Below, one piece after another: positions 15,438 to 23,158 of a DNA stretch of 28,633 nt. Source of the stretch: DATNFP01 sp035606335 (lineage in GTDB: Bacteria > Bacteroidota > Bacteroidia > Chitinophagales > Chitinophagaceae); assembly GCA_035606335.1 (NCBI GenBank), contig DATNFP010000137.1:1-28633 (forward strand). Reading direction: 5' to 3'. How positions within the stretch are numbered: position 1 is the first letter of the stretch; each line of letters opens with the position of its first letter. The translations under genes and the position numbers were made by a program. The notes beneath the pieces are model-generated. The model saw nothing but the letters and a program-made list of their open reading frames with translations, was not told the origin of the DNA and did no database searches.

Positions 15438-15497
15438 TCGTTTATTCATTACAAGATATTTAATGTATTTTCTGTCCAACCAAATTTCCTTTTTTAC

Positions 15498-15505
15498 TAC
15501 CTTTG
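15498..15505 (+). promoter_or_regulatory. -7 box ahead of ctaB
   Basis: TACCTTTG is an exact TAnnTTTG match, 31 bases before the ctaB ATG. The best -33 candidate is an imperfect TCTG at 15471-15474. This would be the start of the oxidase operon transcript. Confidence 0.45.
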
Positions 15506-15536
15506 CCCCACTTTCACAATTATTCTCAATAAAATA

Positions 15537-16436
15537 ATGTACGGGGAAGAGTCTATTAAAGCAAAATGGTATATGCTGTTATTAGCACGTATCAAAGACT
15601 ATATACAGCTTTTGAAGCCCAATCTTAGCTTCATGGTTGTTTTTTCCAGTGTAATTGGCTACTTAATGGCTCCGGGCTCTTATTTTGCCTGGAAGCAGGT
15701 TTTAGTACTTTTTTTAGGTGGCATGCTTGTTACAGGCGGTGCCAATACTATCAATCAGATTATCGAGCGTTATAGCGATGCCCTGATGAAACGCACTATG
15801 CAGCGCCCAATGCCTGATGGCCGTATGGGGCATATAGAAGCATGGATATTTGCTATTTTTTGTGGCCTTTCCGGAACATTGCTCTTAGGGCTTTTTTTCA
15901 ACCCCTTGGCAGGATTACTTAGCCTCATATCATTATTGCTATATGCATTTGCATATACTCCAATGAAAAAGGTGCATCCTATAGCTGTGTTTATCGGAGC
16001 TATACCGGGAGCGTTACCGCCGCTTATCGGATGGGTAGCTGCAACCGGCAGTTTTGGGATGGGTGGCTGGATACTTTTTTTAATTCAGTTCTTTTGGCAA
16101 TTTCCTCATTTTTGGGCTATTGCATGGGTTGGCTACGACGATTACAGCAGGGCAGGTATACGCATGTTGCCTTCTCGCGAAAAGAATACACGCTTCACTG
16201 GATTACAATGTATGTTCTATAGCCTGGTGTTGATTCCATTGGCAATAATGCCTAGAACAGTTGGCCTGAGCGGTAATATTGGTATGTGGGTTTGTATAGG
16301 ATGTGGTATCTTTTATTTTATTACTTCAGTAGTATTTTATCTTAATAACGATCATAAATCAGCAAAGCGGGTAATGTTTTCTTCTTTTATTTACCTGCCA
16401 ACAGTGTTACTTGCATTGTTATTTGATAAAATGTAA
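15537..16436 (+). CDS. ctaB: Heme O synthase (protoheme IX farnesyltransferase)
   Basis: A 299-residue UbiA-type prenyltransferase with about eight or nine membrane segments. It transfers a farnesyl group to heme B to form heme O for terminal oxidases. The first prenyl-diphosphate/Mg motif is GGANTINQIIERYSDALMKRT, an N-x3-E-x3-D variant of NxxxDxxxD, followed by MQRPMPDGRM. The second conserved block is AWVGYDDYSRAGIRMLP. The length is normal. Eleven bases separate its stop from the first subunit III gene, so it leads the oxidase operon. I see no heme A synthase (ctaA) in the window, so whether the enzyme uses heme O or A is open. Confidence 0.94.
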   Translation: MYGEESIKAKWYMLLLARIKDYIQLLKPNLSFMVVFSSVIGYLMAPGSYFAWKQVLVLFLGGMLVTGGANTINQIIERYSDALMKRTMQRPMPDGRMGHIEAWIFAIFCGLSGTLLLGLFFNPLAGLLSLISLLLYAFAYTPMKKVHPIAVFIGAIPGALPPLIGWVAATGSFGMGGWILFLIQFFWQFPHFWAIAWVGYDDYSRAGIRMLPSREKNTRFTGLQCMFYSLVLIPLAIMPRTVGLSGNIGMWVCIGCGIFYFITSVVFYLNNDHKSAKRVMFSSFIYLPTVLLALLFDKM

Positions 16437-16447
16437 AATTTTAAAAG

Positions 16448-17023
16448 ATGGAAAGAGCTATGCAGTCGTCTGGCACACAAAGGAAAAAAATTCATCCGCA
16501 TAAGTTTGCCATGTGGATGGCAATGGGGAGCATCACTATGATGTTTGCCGGATTTACAAGTGCCTACATTGTTCGCGAAGCTCAGGGTAATTGGGTATAT
16601 TATAAGTTGCCTTTCATTTTTTGGATTTCAACCATTTTGATTGTTTTAAGTAGTGCTACAATGATTTTTGGCTTGCGCGCATTCAAAAATCGCATGATGC
16701 CAAGATACCGGATACTTATTACTACTACATTGTTGCTTGGAATATGTTTTGCAGTTTGTCAGTTTATTGGTTTTAACCAGCTATATGCCAACAATATAAA
16801 AGTGAGCGGTAATCCTAGTGGATCATTTCTGTTCATTATAGTTGGCTTGCATGTGTTACATGTGTTGGGTGGTATTATTGCATTATTAATTGTATTTTTC
16901 AGGGCCTTTAGAACACGCGTAAAGGTCTACAATACAACAGGGCTGGAGGTTGTCGCAACCTATTGGCACTTCGTTGATATATTGTGGATATATTTATTTG
17001 TATTCTTTCTGGCAAATCAATAA
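16448..17023 (+). CDS. Cytochrome c oxidase subunit III-like protein, short paralogue
   Basis: A 191-residue membrane protein with five predicted helices. Features of subunit III are visible: FAMWMAMGSITMMFAGFTSAYIV, GLHVLHVLGGIIALLIVFF and the end block ATYWHFVDILWIYLFVFFL. In the segment where the downstream paralogue has CQTWEWTHL, this protein has CQFIGFNQL, so the conserved Glu of TM3 is missing. It probably sits in the membrane complex beside the full-length subunit III or replaces part of it. Paired subunit III genes after ctaB are common in this phylum. Confidence 0.85.
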   Translation: MERAMQSSGTQRKKIHPHKFAMWMAMGSITMMFAGFTSAYIVREAQGNWVYYKLPFIFWISTILIVLSSATMIFGLRAFKNRMMPRYRILITTTLLLGICFAVCQFIGFNQLYANNIKVSGNPSGSFLFIIVGLHVLHVLGGIIALLIVFFRAFRTRVKVYNTTGLEVVATYWHFVDILWIYLFVFFLANQ

Positions 17024-17076
17024 AAATGTTTCGAAATTCGCACCCGATTCACAACATCGAAATTTTAAATTAATCT

Positions 17077-17826
17077 ATGTCACAAGTTACAACTTCAACA
17101 GCACCGGAACCAAAATTATGGGGTGGGGGACGATCTCCATTCAACGTGAGTTATGGGAAAATGATGATGTGGTTTTTCCTTTTGTCCGATACTTTTACAT
17201 TCGGCGCTTTATTGATTTCTTACGGTACCACTCGTTTTTTCAGTGCAGTATGGCCTGATCCTAACCAGGTATTCAGCACTTTTCCTTTTATGGGCGAAAC
17301 ATATTTGCCCCTGTTGTTTGTGAGCTTGATGACCTTTATTTTGATTATGAGTTCTGTAACAATGGTTTTGGCAGTGCATGCAGGCCATTACGGAGATCGT
17401 AAAAACGTTATTTACTGGCTGCTGTGGACTATCGTTGGTGGTATCTGCTTCCTTGCCTGCCAGACATGGGAATGGACACATCTTCATCACGAAGGTGGCT
17501 GGTGGGGTTCTTTTACTGATCCAAATACACCGATCAGTGCTTTTGCCCATTTCTTTAATCATCATAAAGAATCTGTAATGGCTGTTTTGCCTACTCATGG
17601 CGCGCAGGCTATTCACGATTTCTTTAATTACTTCTTTACTATCACAGGTTTCCACGGTTGTCACGTATTTTCAGGAGTTTGCTTCAATATCGTTATATTG
17701 ATAAACGCCGTTAATGGTACCTACGACCGCAGAGGCCATTATGAAATGGTTGAAAAAGTTGGGCTTTATTGGCACTTTGTGGATCTTGTTTGGGTATTTG
17801 TATTCACTTGCTTCTATTTGTTGTAA
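17077..17826 (+). CDS. Cytochrome c oxidase subunit III
   Basis: A 249-residue subunit III of a heme-copper oxidase. It has MMMWFFLLSDTFTFGALLISYG in the first helix, the conserved acidic residue in CQTWEWTHLHHEG, GFHGCHVFSGV in the penultimate helix, and the terminal VGLYWHFVDLVWVFVFTCFYLL. Compared with the preceding paralogue it has an extra extracytoplasmic insertion of about 45 residues (GGWWGSFTDPNTPISAFAHFFNHHKES), which is rich in His and aromatic residues. It is located in the cytoplasmic membrane. It follows the short paralogue by 53 bases and precedes subunit IV by 32 bases. The catalytic subunits I and II are not in this window. Confidence 0.92.
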   Translation: MSQVTTSTAPEPKLWGGGRSPFNVSYGKMMMWFFLLSDTFTFGALLISYGTTRFFSAVWPDPNQVFSTFPFMGETYLPLLFVSLMTFILIMSSVTMVLAVHAGHYGDRKNVIYWLLWTIVGGICFLACQTWEWTHLHHEGGWWGSFTDPNTPISAFAHFFNHHKESVMAVLPTHGAQAIHDFFNYFFTITGFHGCHVFSGVCFNIVILINAVNGTYDRRGHYEMVEKVGLYWHFVDLVWVFVFTCFYLL

Positions 17827-17858
17827 TCATAAACGTTCACTGCAAACAATTATATTAA

Positions 17859-18281
17859 ATGTCATCAACACATCATCATAACGCCGATCAGATACAACAT
17901 TTATACGAAGGTGATCAATCTAAATTGTATTCCGGCGTCATGCAGCATCACGCTGATGTATCTTCACCGGAAAGCAAAAGCCAGGTAAAAAAGATCTGGA
18001 AAATATTCTGGGTACTACTTGTTGTAACTATTATCGAAGTGATACTGGGTATGTTCTTTAGCCATCAGATGCCTAAAGGATTAGTAGCATTTTTCTTCTT
18101 GTCTCTTACATTGTTTAAGGCAGCGTGCATTGTCTCTGTATTTATGCACCTGGGCGATGAGTTGAGAAATTTCCTTATCACGATCATGATCCCTCTTACA
18201 TTATTTGTTTGGTTTATTATAGCGTTTCTATCCGATGGATTCTTCTGGCTGCACATGAATAGTATCTCTCCTGTGCGCTAA
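17859..18281 (+). CDS. Cytochrome c oxidase subunit IV (CyoD-like)
   Basis: A 140-residue protein with three membrane helices (about 45-68, 75-97 and 105-130) and the family signature LSLTLFKAACIVSVFMHLGDELRNF followed by IMIPLTLFVWFIIAFLSDG. The N-terminal 40 residues are polar and His-rich (MSSTHHH, H14, H30-H31), longer than in the minimal family member. It is an accessory structural subunit of the cytochrome c oxidase. It lies between the subunit III and SCO genes on the same strand, 19 bases from the latter. Confidence 0.88.
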   Translation: MSSTHHHNADQIQHLYEGDQSKLYSGVMQHHADVSSPESKSQVKKIWKIFWVLLVVTIIEVILGMFFSHQMPKGLVAFFFLSLTLFKAACIVSVFMHLGDELRNFLITIMIPLTLFVWFIIAFLSDGFFWLHMNSISPVR

Positions 18282-18300
18282 TGAGAATTTGATTTTAATA

Positions 18301-19005
18301 ATGAAAAAGAGAATTTCAAAGACAAGATTTATAGGAGGTTTGGCGGTAGCACTTTTGCTACCGCTATCTTTTTTTGCTGTATTCAAATATCTTTCTAAGG
18401 GTTCATTGCACATGCCGCATTATTATGTGGTGGATCATGTAGACACTGAATCAGTAGAAGGGAAAATGCAGTTGGATACGTTTTATCATCAGGTAGCTGA
18501 TATTACACTAACCAACCAATTAGGCAAGAAAGTTTCTATTAATAATGATTTGAAAGGTAAGATCGTTGTAATTGATTTCTTCTTTACTGATTGCCCAACC
18601 ATTTGTCCGCGCCTTACTCGCAACATGACATTACTGCAAAGGGCATTTAAAAAAAATGACTCCATCTGTCATTTAATATCAATAACGGTAAACCCGGAAC
18701 GGGACTCTTTCCCTGTTTTGCGTGCATATGCTGATCGCTTTGGTGTAAATCATGATCACTGGTGGTTTTTGACAGGGGATAAAAAAGCAATTTATAATTA
18801 TGCACGGAATGAGCTGTTTGTATCCGTACAGCCTGGAGATGGTGGCCCCGATGATTTTATTCATACCGAAAAGGTGGTAGTGCTGGATAAAGACAGGTAT
18901 ATCAGGGGATATTATGATGGCCTTGACAGTGCTGCGTTAGCACATTGTGCAGATGATATAATATTACTTTCACTGGAAAATAAGCATAATAAAAAGAAGC
19001 GATAG
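18301..19005 (+). CDS. SCO1/SenC family copper chaperone
   Basis: A 234-residue protein with one N-terminal membrane anchor (11-30) and a thioredoxin-fold domain facing the periplasm. The copper ligands are complete: C98 and C102 in TDCPTICPRLT and H188 in DDFIHTEKVVVLD. SCO proteins deliver copper to the CuA site of cytochrome oxidase subunit II or keep its cysteines reduced. The ATG at 18301 gives a basic N-terminus before the helix; an in-frame TTG at 18289 adds four residues with no support. The position between subunit IV and a DUF420 gene fits oxidase assembly. Confidence 0.93.
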   Translation: MKKRISKTRFIGGLAVALLLPLSFFAVFKYLSKGSLHMPHYYVVDHVDTESVEGKMQLDTFYHQVADITLTNQLGKKVSINNDLKGKIVVIDFFFTDCPTICPRLTRNMTLLQRAFKKNDSICHLISITVNPERDSFPVLRAYADRFGVNHDHWWFLTGDKKAIYNYARNELFVSVQPGDGGPDDFIHTEKVVVLDKDRYIRGYYDGLDSAALAHCADDIILLSLENKHNKKKR

Positions 19006-19044
19006 GCAGTTATTTTATTATTTCAGGATCTATTTTTAATACTT

Positions 19045-19596
19045 ATGTTAGCTCCGATAATCAAAAAGAATGATAAGCAGGCAAGGGTATTGATACTTAC
19101 TGTTTCATTTGTAGTGTTTGCTGCGGTGGTGGTACTCTCAAAATTTAAGCTTACTGCACATTTAGGTTTTGATGTTCACATTTTTGCATTATTTAATGCT
19201 ATTATCAATTCTATAGTATCTGTGTTATTAATTGCAGCATTAATTGCTATAAAAAGCAAATTATATGTAGTCCATAAAAATCTAATGATTACAGCTATTA
19301 TATTATCTGTATTATTCCTTATCTCATATATCGCCCACCATTTACTGGCTGGTGAAACTACCTTTAAGGGGACTGGGAACATCCGCTATTTTTATTATTT
19401 TATTCTTGCTACTCATATTCTACTTGCCACAATAATTTTACCCTTTATTTTATTTACGGCATATAGGGCGCTTACAGGGGAATTTAATAGACATAAAAAA
19501 CTGGCAAGATATACTTGGCCGTTATGGCTATATGTTAGCATAACAGGAGTTTTAGTTTATCTTCTCATTTCTCCATATTATATACCACAGTATTGA
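19045..19596 (+). CDS. DUF420 family membrane protein (CtaM-like)
   Basis: A 183-residue protein with five predicted helices. Conserved family positions include FDVHIFALFNAIINS, VVHKNLMITAI, SYIAHHLLAGET, FYYFILATHILLATIILPF and HKKLARYTWPLWLYVSITGVLVYLL. The intramembrane histidines suggest metal or heme contact. DUF420 includes CtaM, needed for heme A-containing oxidase maturation in Firmicutes. Placement directly after SCO supports the same role here. It is separated from SCO by 39 bases. Confidence 0.87.
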   Translation: MLAPIIKKNDKQARVLILTVSFVVFAAVVVLSKFKLTAHLGFDVHIFALFNAIINSIVSVLLIAALIAIKSKLYVVHKNLMITAIILSVLFLISYIAHHLLAGETTFKGTGNIRYFYYFILATHILLATIILPFILFTAYRALTGEFNRHKKLARYTWPLWLYVSITGVLVYLLISPYYIPQY

Positions 19597-19612
19597 ATAG
19601 CATTAATTCCTT

Positions 19613-19645
19613 TTTGCCTAAGCTGATGAATTTTTTATAATTTTG
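19613..19645 (+). promoter_or_regulatory. Promoter directly ahead of the CxxC membrane protein gene
   Basis: TTTG (19613-19616), 21 bases, then TAATTTTG (19638-19645): an exact Bacteroidota-type match. The box ends only 4 bases before the ATG at 19650, so the transcript would be leaderless or nearly so. It would let this gene be expressed apart from the oxidase operon. Confidence 0.6.
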
Positions 19646-19649
19646 CTTT

Positions 19650-19865
19650 ATGAAAAGGCGGTTGCTGATTGTATTGTTTCTTGTGGCGATGGCTCCAGCC
19701 GTGTGGGGACAGGGTTGTGCAATTTGCACCAAAACAGCTGCAGGCTTAGGTGAAAAAAGCGCAAGGGGATTGAATAGTGGCATTTTATACCTTGCTTTCC
19801 TGCCTTTAGGTATTATTGGTACAGTTGGCTTTATTTGGTGGAAATACAATAAGAGTACGGAATAA
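19650..19865 (+). CDS. Small exported membrane protein with CxxC motif
   Basis: A 71-residue protein of no named function. It has a signal peptide (1-20, ending AVWGQ), then immediately QGCAICTKTAAGLGEKSARGLNSG with C23 and C26 in a CxxC pair, then one membrane segment (about 43-63, ILYLAFLPLGIIGTVGFIWW) and a short KYNKSTE tail. The mature protein would present a two-Cys loop at the periplasmic face of the membrane. It lies at the end of the oxidase block, after SCO and DUF420. Similar small Cys proteins are, to my knowledge, found beside oxidase genes in other Bacteroidota. A role in copper handling or disulfide control during oxidase assembly is an inference from position and the CxxC motif. 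Confidence 0.8.
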   Translation: MKRRLLIVLFLVAMAPAVWGQGCAICTKTAAGLGEKSARGLNSGILYLAFLPLGIIGTVGFIWWKYNKSTE

Positions 19866-19918
19866 TACAAAAAATATAAAGACCTTTTTTAATTTTAGAT
19901 TAGCTTTAAAAATAATCT

Positions 19919-20647
19919 ATGAGAAAAAGTCTTTTGATATTAATATTCCCGCTTAGCATAATCCTTTTTACTTCATGCAGACAGGTTAGCGTAAGAGGCC
20001 ATGGTAAAGAAGGAACTGATCTCCGCAATCTAACGCAATTTACTTCTATTGAAATCGATGCTCCTGTTGACGCAACTATAGATATTCAAGCAGGCGCCCA
20101 GAATAGTATTGAATTGTCTGGTTATCAAAATCTTATTAATTATATAAAAACGGAGATAAAAGGTGGTGTGCTACATATCTATACAACAGACGATATATAT
20201 TTTAGCACCAATACGAATGTACAGGCACACGTCATTACAAATTCACTAAATTCAATATCCATTTCCGGCGCATCAGACGCAATTGTGCATGGCAATGCTA
20301 CCGGCTCTGAATTTAATGTTGAAGTATCGGGAGCGGCCAAAGTAGTTCTTGATACAGTGAATGTGCAGAAATTTTCTTCTGATGTATCAGGAGTGGCTAA
20401 GATAGACATCAAGGCCGGCAAAGCCCAAACCGCTGAATATGAAGTGTCTGGCGATGGAAACATAAATGCGTTTAATCTCCAGTGTGACGATGTTACAGCC
20501 GATATTTCAGGCACAGGAAAGGTTGAGGTAAATGCGCAACAGAAATTAACTACAGAAATAAGTGGTGCCGGTGCAGTACGTTATAAAGGCCATCCATCAC
20601 TAAATTCTCAAACCAGTGGCGCAGGTAGTGTATCCGATGCTAATTAA
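19919..20647 (+). CDS. DUF2807 (GIN-domain) lipoprotein
   Basis: A 242-residue lipoprotein: signal peptide 1-19 with lipobox LFTSC (C20). The mature protein is a head-GIN/DUF2807 domain expected to form a right-handed parallel beta-helix. The rungs are marked by a recurring SGxG/A pattern: SISGASDA, VSGAAKV, VSGVAKI, VSGDGNI, ISGTGKV, ISGAGAV, TSGAGSV, about 20 residues apart. Such proteins are common and numerous in Bacteroidota, sit on the cell surface or periplasm, and have no established activity. The next gene follows at 52 bases and may be cotranscribed. Confidence 0.88.
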   Translation: MRKSLLILIFPLSIILFTSCRQVSVRGHGKEGTDLRNLTQFTSIEIDAPVDATIDIQAGAQNSIELSGYQNLINYIKTEIKGGVLHIYTTDDIYFSTNTNVQAHVITNSLNSISISGASDAIVHGNATGSEFNVEVSGAAKVVLDTVNVQKFSSDVSGVAKIDIKAGKAQTAEYEVSGDGNINAFNLQCDDVTADISGTGKVEVNAQQKLTTEISGAGAVRYKGHPSLNSQTSGAGSVSDAN

Positions 20648-20699
20648 TTTACCATATTATTGGCAAAATATTTGCTATTTTGAATAATAAAGGAAAAGT

Positions 20700-21149
20700 A
20701 TGCTTTCAAAACACTTATTAAGAGTAGTTTTTCTTGCCACGATCATTTTATTTGTTAAGACCTATGCCCTGGCGCAAACCGACCAGATAGAACATATTTG
20801 GTATAATCAGGAAAAAACCGCTAAGATACAGGTGTATAAGGCTACAGATGGCAAATATTATGGTAAGATCATTTGGCTGAAGATTCCCGATGTAGATGGG
20901 AAAGTTAAAGTAGATATTAACAATCCTGATAAAAAGAAGCGTAATGAGCCATTGCTTGGGCTATTAATTTTAAAAGGGCTAAAAAAGGAAAATAATACAG
21001 AATATGAAGATGGAACCATCTACGATCCTAAAAATGGTAAAACGTATAGCTGCAACGCAAATTATAAGGGTAACATTTTGAATCTTCGTGGATATTATGG
21101 CTTTTCATGGATAGGAAGAACTACCACATGGACAAGAGCAGATAATTAA
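20700..21149 (+). CDS. DUF2147 family secreted protein
   Basis: A 149-residue exported protein with signal peptide 1-25 (TYALAQ). The mature domain carries the DUF2147 pattern: IEHIWYNQEKTAKIQVYKATDGKYYGKIIWLKIPD, KKRNEPLLGLLILKGLKK, YEDGTIYDPKNGKTYSCNANYKGNILNLRGYYGFSWIGRTTTW. The fold is a small beta-barrel resembling lipocalins, and a lipid or hydrophobic ligand has been proposed for the family. The usual first Trp-Gly of the family (IxGxW) is IEHIW here. It converges with hldD with a 22-base gap and no visible terminator between them. Confidence 0.88.
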   Translation: MLSKHLLRVVFLATIILFVKTYALAQTDQIEHIWYNQEKTAKIQVYKATDGKYYGKIIWLKIPDVDGKVKVDINNPDKKKRNEPLLGLLILKGLKKENNTEYEDGTIYDPKNGKTYSCNANYKGNILNLRGYYGFSWIGRTTTWTRADN

Positions 21150-21171
21150 ATAGAAATTCTTTCAGATAACT

Positions 21172-22152
21172 CTAATAATAAGTCCCTTTTATGAGGTAGT
21201 TTCTGACGTATTCTTTTACACCTTCTTCTAATGAATAAAAAGGTTTGTCATAGCCCGCCTTGCGGATTTTCGACATGTCTGCTTCGGTAAAATATTGATA
21301 CTTGTCTCTGATATCTTCAGGAGTATCTATAAACTCAATATTCTCCGGTAATTCAAGTGAAATAAATATAGCCTTTACAAGGTCTTTAAAAGTTCTTGCA
21401 TTACCTGTACCTATATTATATAAGCCATTTGCAGGGCGATTTTGCATTAGCCATACACACATGCTTACCACATCCTGCACATAGATAAAGTCGCGCATTT
21501 GCTCACCATCTTTATACTTAGGGTTGTGTGAGCGAAACAGTTTTACTTTACCATTACTTTTTATCTGGTTATAAGCATGGAAAATTACTGATGCCATGCG
21601 CTCTTTATGATATTCGTTGGGACCATATACATTAAAGAACTTAACACCTGCCCAAAATGGAGGCATTTGCTTTTGTTCCAATGCCCATATATCAAATTCA
21701 TTTTTGGAACGACCATACGGGTTTAATGGTTGTAGCTTACTCGCTATATCATGGTCATCTTTATAGCCAAGCTCCCCATTCCCATAAGTAGCAGCAGATG
21801 AAGCATACACTAAAGGAATATTTTCCTTTATGCACAATTCCCATACCTTTTTCGAATAATCAAGATTCCATTTTTTATGCACACTGTAATCCATTTCTGT
21901 AGTATCAGTGCGGGCCCCAAGATGGAAGATATATTTTATTACACCGGGATGATTATCACACCATTCAAAGAATTGTTCACGATGTATCTTATGTAGGAAT
22001 TTTTTACCGCTAAGGTTATTTATTTTTTTCTCAACTGAGAAATCGTCGACTAACACCAATTGGGTAAACCCCAATTGATTAAGATATCCCGTAAGATAAC
22101 TGCCTATAAACCCTGCAGCCCCGGTTATAACTACTACATCGTCAGAATACAT
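21172..22152 (-). CDS. hldD: ADP-L-glycero-D-manno-heptose 6-epimerase
   Basis: A 326-residue extended short-chain dehydrogenase. The NADP-binding GxxGxxG is G11-A-A-G14-F-I-G17. The catalytic triad region has SSAATYG (118-124) and Y146-x3-K150 in PYGRSK. The substrate region FFNVYGPNEYHKERMASVIFHAYNQI and QMRDFIYVQDV are characteristic of HldD/RfaD, separating it from UDP-glucose 4-epimerases. It makes the heptose precursor for lipopolysaccharide or other surface glycans in the cytoplasm. It lies 17 bases after the small membrane protein gene, on the same strand. Other heptose genes are not visible in the window. Confidence 0.88.
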   Translation of the reverse strand: MYSDDVVVITGAAGFIGSYLTGYLNQLGFTQLVLVDDFSVEKKINNLSGKKFLHKIHREQFFEWCDNHPGVIKYIFHLGARTDTTEMDYSVHKKWNLDYSKKVWELCIKENIPLVYASSAATYGNGELGYKDDHDIASKLQPLNPYGRSKNEFDIWALEQKQMPPFWAGVKFFNVYGPNEYHKERMASVIFHAYNQIKSNGKVKLFRSHNPKYKDGEQMRDFIYVQDVVSMCVWLMQNRPANGLYNIGTGNARTFKDLVKAIFISLELPENIEFIDTPEDIRDKYQYFTEADMSKIRKAGYDKPFYSLEEGVKEYVRNYLIKGTYY

Positions 22153-22169
22153 TTCCCTGTATTTCCGGA

Positions 22170-22484
22170 TTAATGTTGATTCCCATGTATAGTATCGGCT
22201 ATTGCGCTGCTTTTAGCAGTGTTGCCTATTGGCTCGCCTTGTCCTTTTTCACCTGCTAATGTTTGGCTGGACGTTGCCTGCATAGGTGATTCAACTGGCT
22301 TAGGCACATCAGATATTTTATTGCCTTCACCGTTGTCGTTGCTCATTATATTGACATAGTTAAGCGCAGCTATAAAAAAGCCAACGATTATAACTACAAA
22401 CCAGAATGATGACCGGAATGAAAGTATGGATTTTCTCTCTTGAGGAGTGCCTGGTTCAGAATGATGATGTGTTTCTTGTGTCAT
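22170..22484 (-). CDS. Small single-pass membrane protein of unknown function
   Basis: A 104-residue protein that I do not recognise. It has a polar His-rich N-terminus (MTQETHHHSEPG), one membrane segment (about 27-46, SFWFVVIIVGFFIAALNYVN), and a disordered C-terminal half rich in Ser, Gly, Lys and Pro. The C-terminus should face the periplasm if the positive residues ERKS before the helix remain in the cytoplasm. It lies immediately upstream of hldD on the same strand and has an exact -7 box 27 bases before the ATG. It is supported as a gene by its spacing, membrane segment and promoter; no function can be given. Confidence 0.7.
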   Translation of the reverse strand: MTQETHHHSEPGTPQERKSILSFRSSFWFVVIIVGFFIAALNYVNIMSNDNGEGNKISDVPKPVESPMQATSSQTLAGEKGQGEPIGNTAKSSAIADTIHGNQH

Positions 22485-22510
22485 TAATCAGCTAAATTTA
22501 AATAACAGCG

Positions 22511-22518
22511 CAAAAGTA
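22511..22518 (-). promoter_or_regulatory. -7 box ahead of the small membrane protein gene and hldD
   Basis: The minus strand reads TACTTTTG, an exact TAnnTTTG match, 26 bases before the ATG at 22484. No convincing TTTG is found 17-23 bases further upstream. Confidence 0.42.
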
Positions 22519-22600
22519 AATTTTTACCTTCACTTATCTATGTCTTCCCACAAAAAATTAGAATGATAGATTATCTTTTTATGAAGAAAATACCATATAT

Positions 22601-23128
22601 CTACTTTTTAAGAGTGGGAGGTTCCATTACAGTGCCACAATTTTTGCATGTCCTTTTATTTACATCTGAATAAAACCGTTCCATAATCGGTGGCAATTGT
22701 GTTACAATATCTGTGACTACCTGGTATTCTTCGTATAATTTTTCGTGGCAATTTTCACAAAACCATAAAAACCCATCCAGTTCTGTTTCTTTACGGATAC
22801 GTTCTACTACAAGCCCGACAGTATTTTCTTTACGCTGTGGTGAATGGGGTATCCTGGCCGGCAATAAAAACATTTCTCCCTCTTTTATAGGGATGTCTAC
22901 TATTTTCCCGTCTTCCTGTATGCGCACTACGATATCTCCTTCAAGTTGATAGAATAATTCCTCACCTTCATCATAATGAAAGTCTTTTCGGCTATTTGGC
23001 CCTCCCACGATCATAATAATAAAGTCACCTGATTCTGTATATACAGATAGGTTTCCCACTGGTGGTTTAAGTAAATGGCGATGTTCTTCGATCCATTGAT
23101 GCAAATTAAAAGGACGTTTTACCGGCAT
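22601..23128 (-). CDS. nbaC: 3-hydroxyanthranilate 3,4-dioxygenase
   Basis: A 175-residue cupin dioxygenase that opens 3-hydroxyanthranilate to 2-amino-3-carboxymuconate semialdehyde, the precursor of quinolinate. The iron ligands H51, E57 and H95 and substrate residues R47, R99 and E110 are all in place (RKDFHYDEGEELFYQ, PARIPHSPQRKENTVGLVVER). A second, rubredoxin-like metal site is present as C124/C127 and C161/C164 (CENC, CKNC), as in bacterial forms such as the Cupriavidus enzyme. The protein has the normal bacterial length. It lies 30 bases downstream of the CNNM/CBS gene on the same strand. With kynU in the same window it supports a bacterial kynurenine pathway. Confidence 0.94.
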   Translation of the reverse strand: MPVKRPFNLHQWIEEHRHLLKPPVGNLSVYTESGDFIIMIVGGPNSRKDFHYDEGEELFYQLEGDIVVRIQEDGKIVDIPIKEGEMFLLPARIPHSPQRKENTVGLVVERIRKETELDGFLWFCENCHEKLYEEYQVVTDIVTQLPPIMERFYSDVNKRTCKNCGTVMEPPTLKK

Positions 23129-23158
23129 AGAAAATTATTTTATTAATGAGAAAGGGGA

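Noticed and set aside
17029..17063. TTTCGA and TCGAAA copies ahead of the second subunit III gene
   Set aside because: Each is itself part of a short self-complementary A/T-rich word, the arms are 6 bases and widely spaced, and no promoter boxes accompany them.
20656..20671. GCAAA-ATA-TTTGC near-palindrome before the DUF2147 gene
   Set aside because: Five-base arms made mostly of A and T; no supporting promoter boxes of full match.
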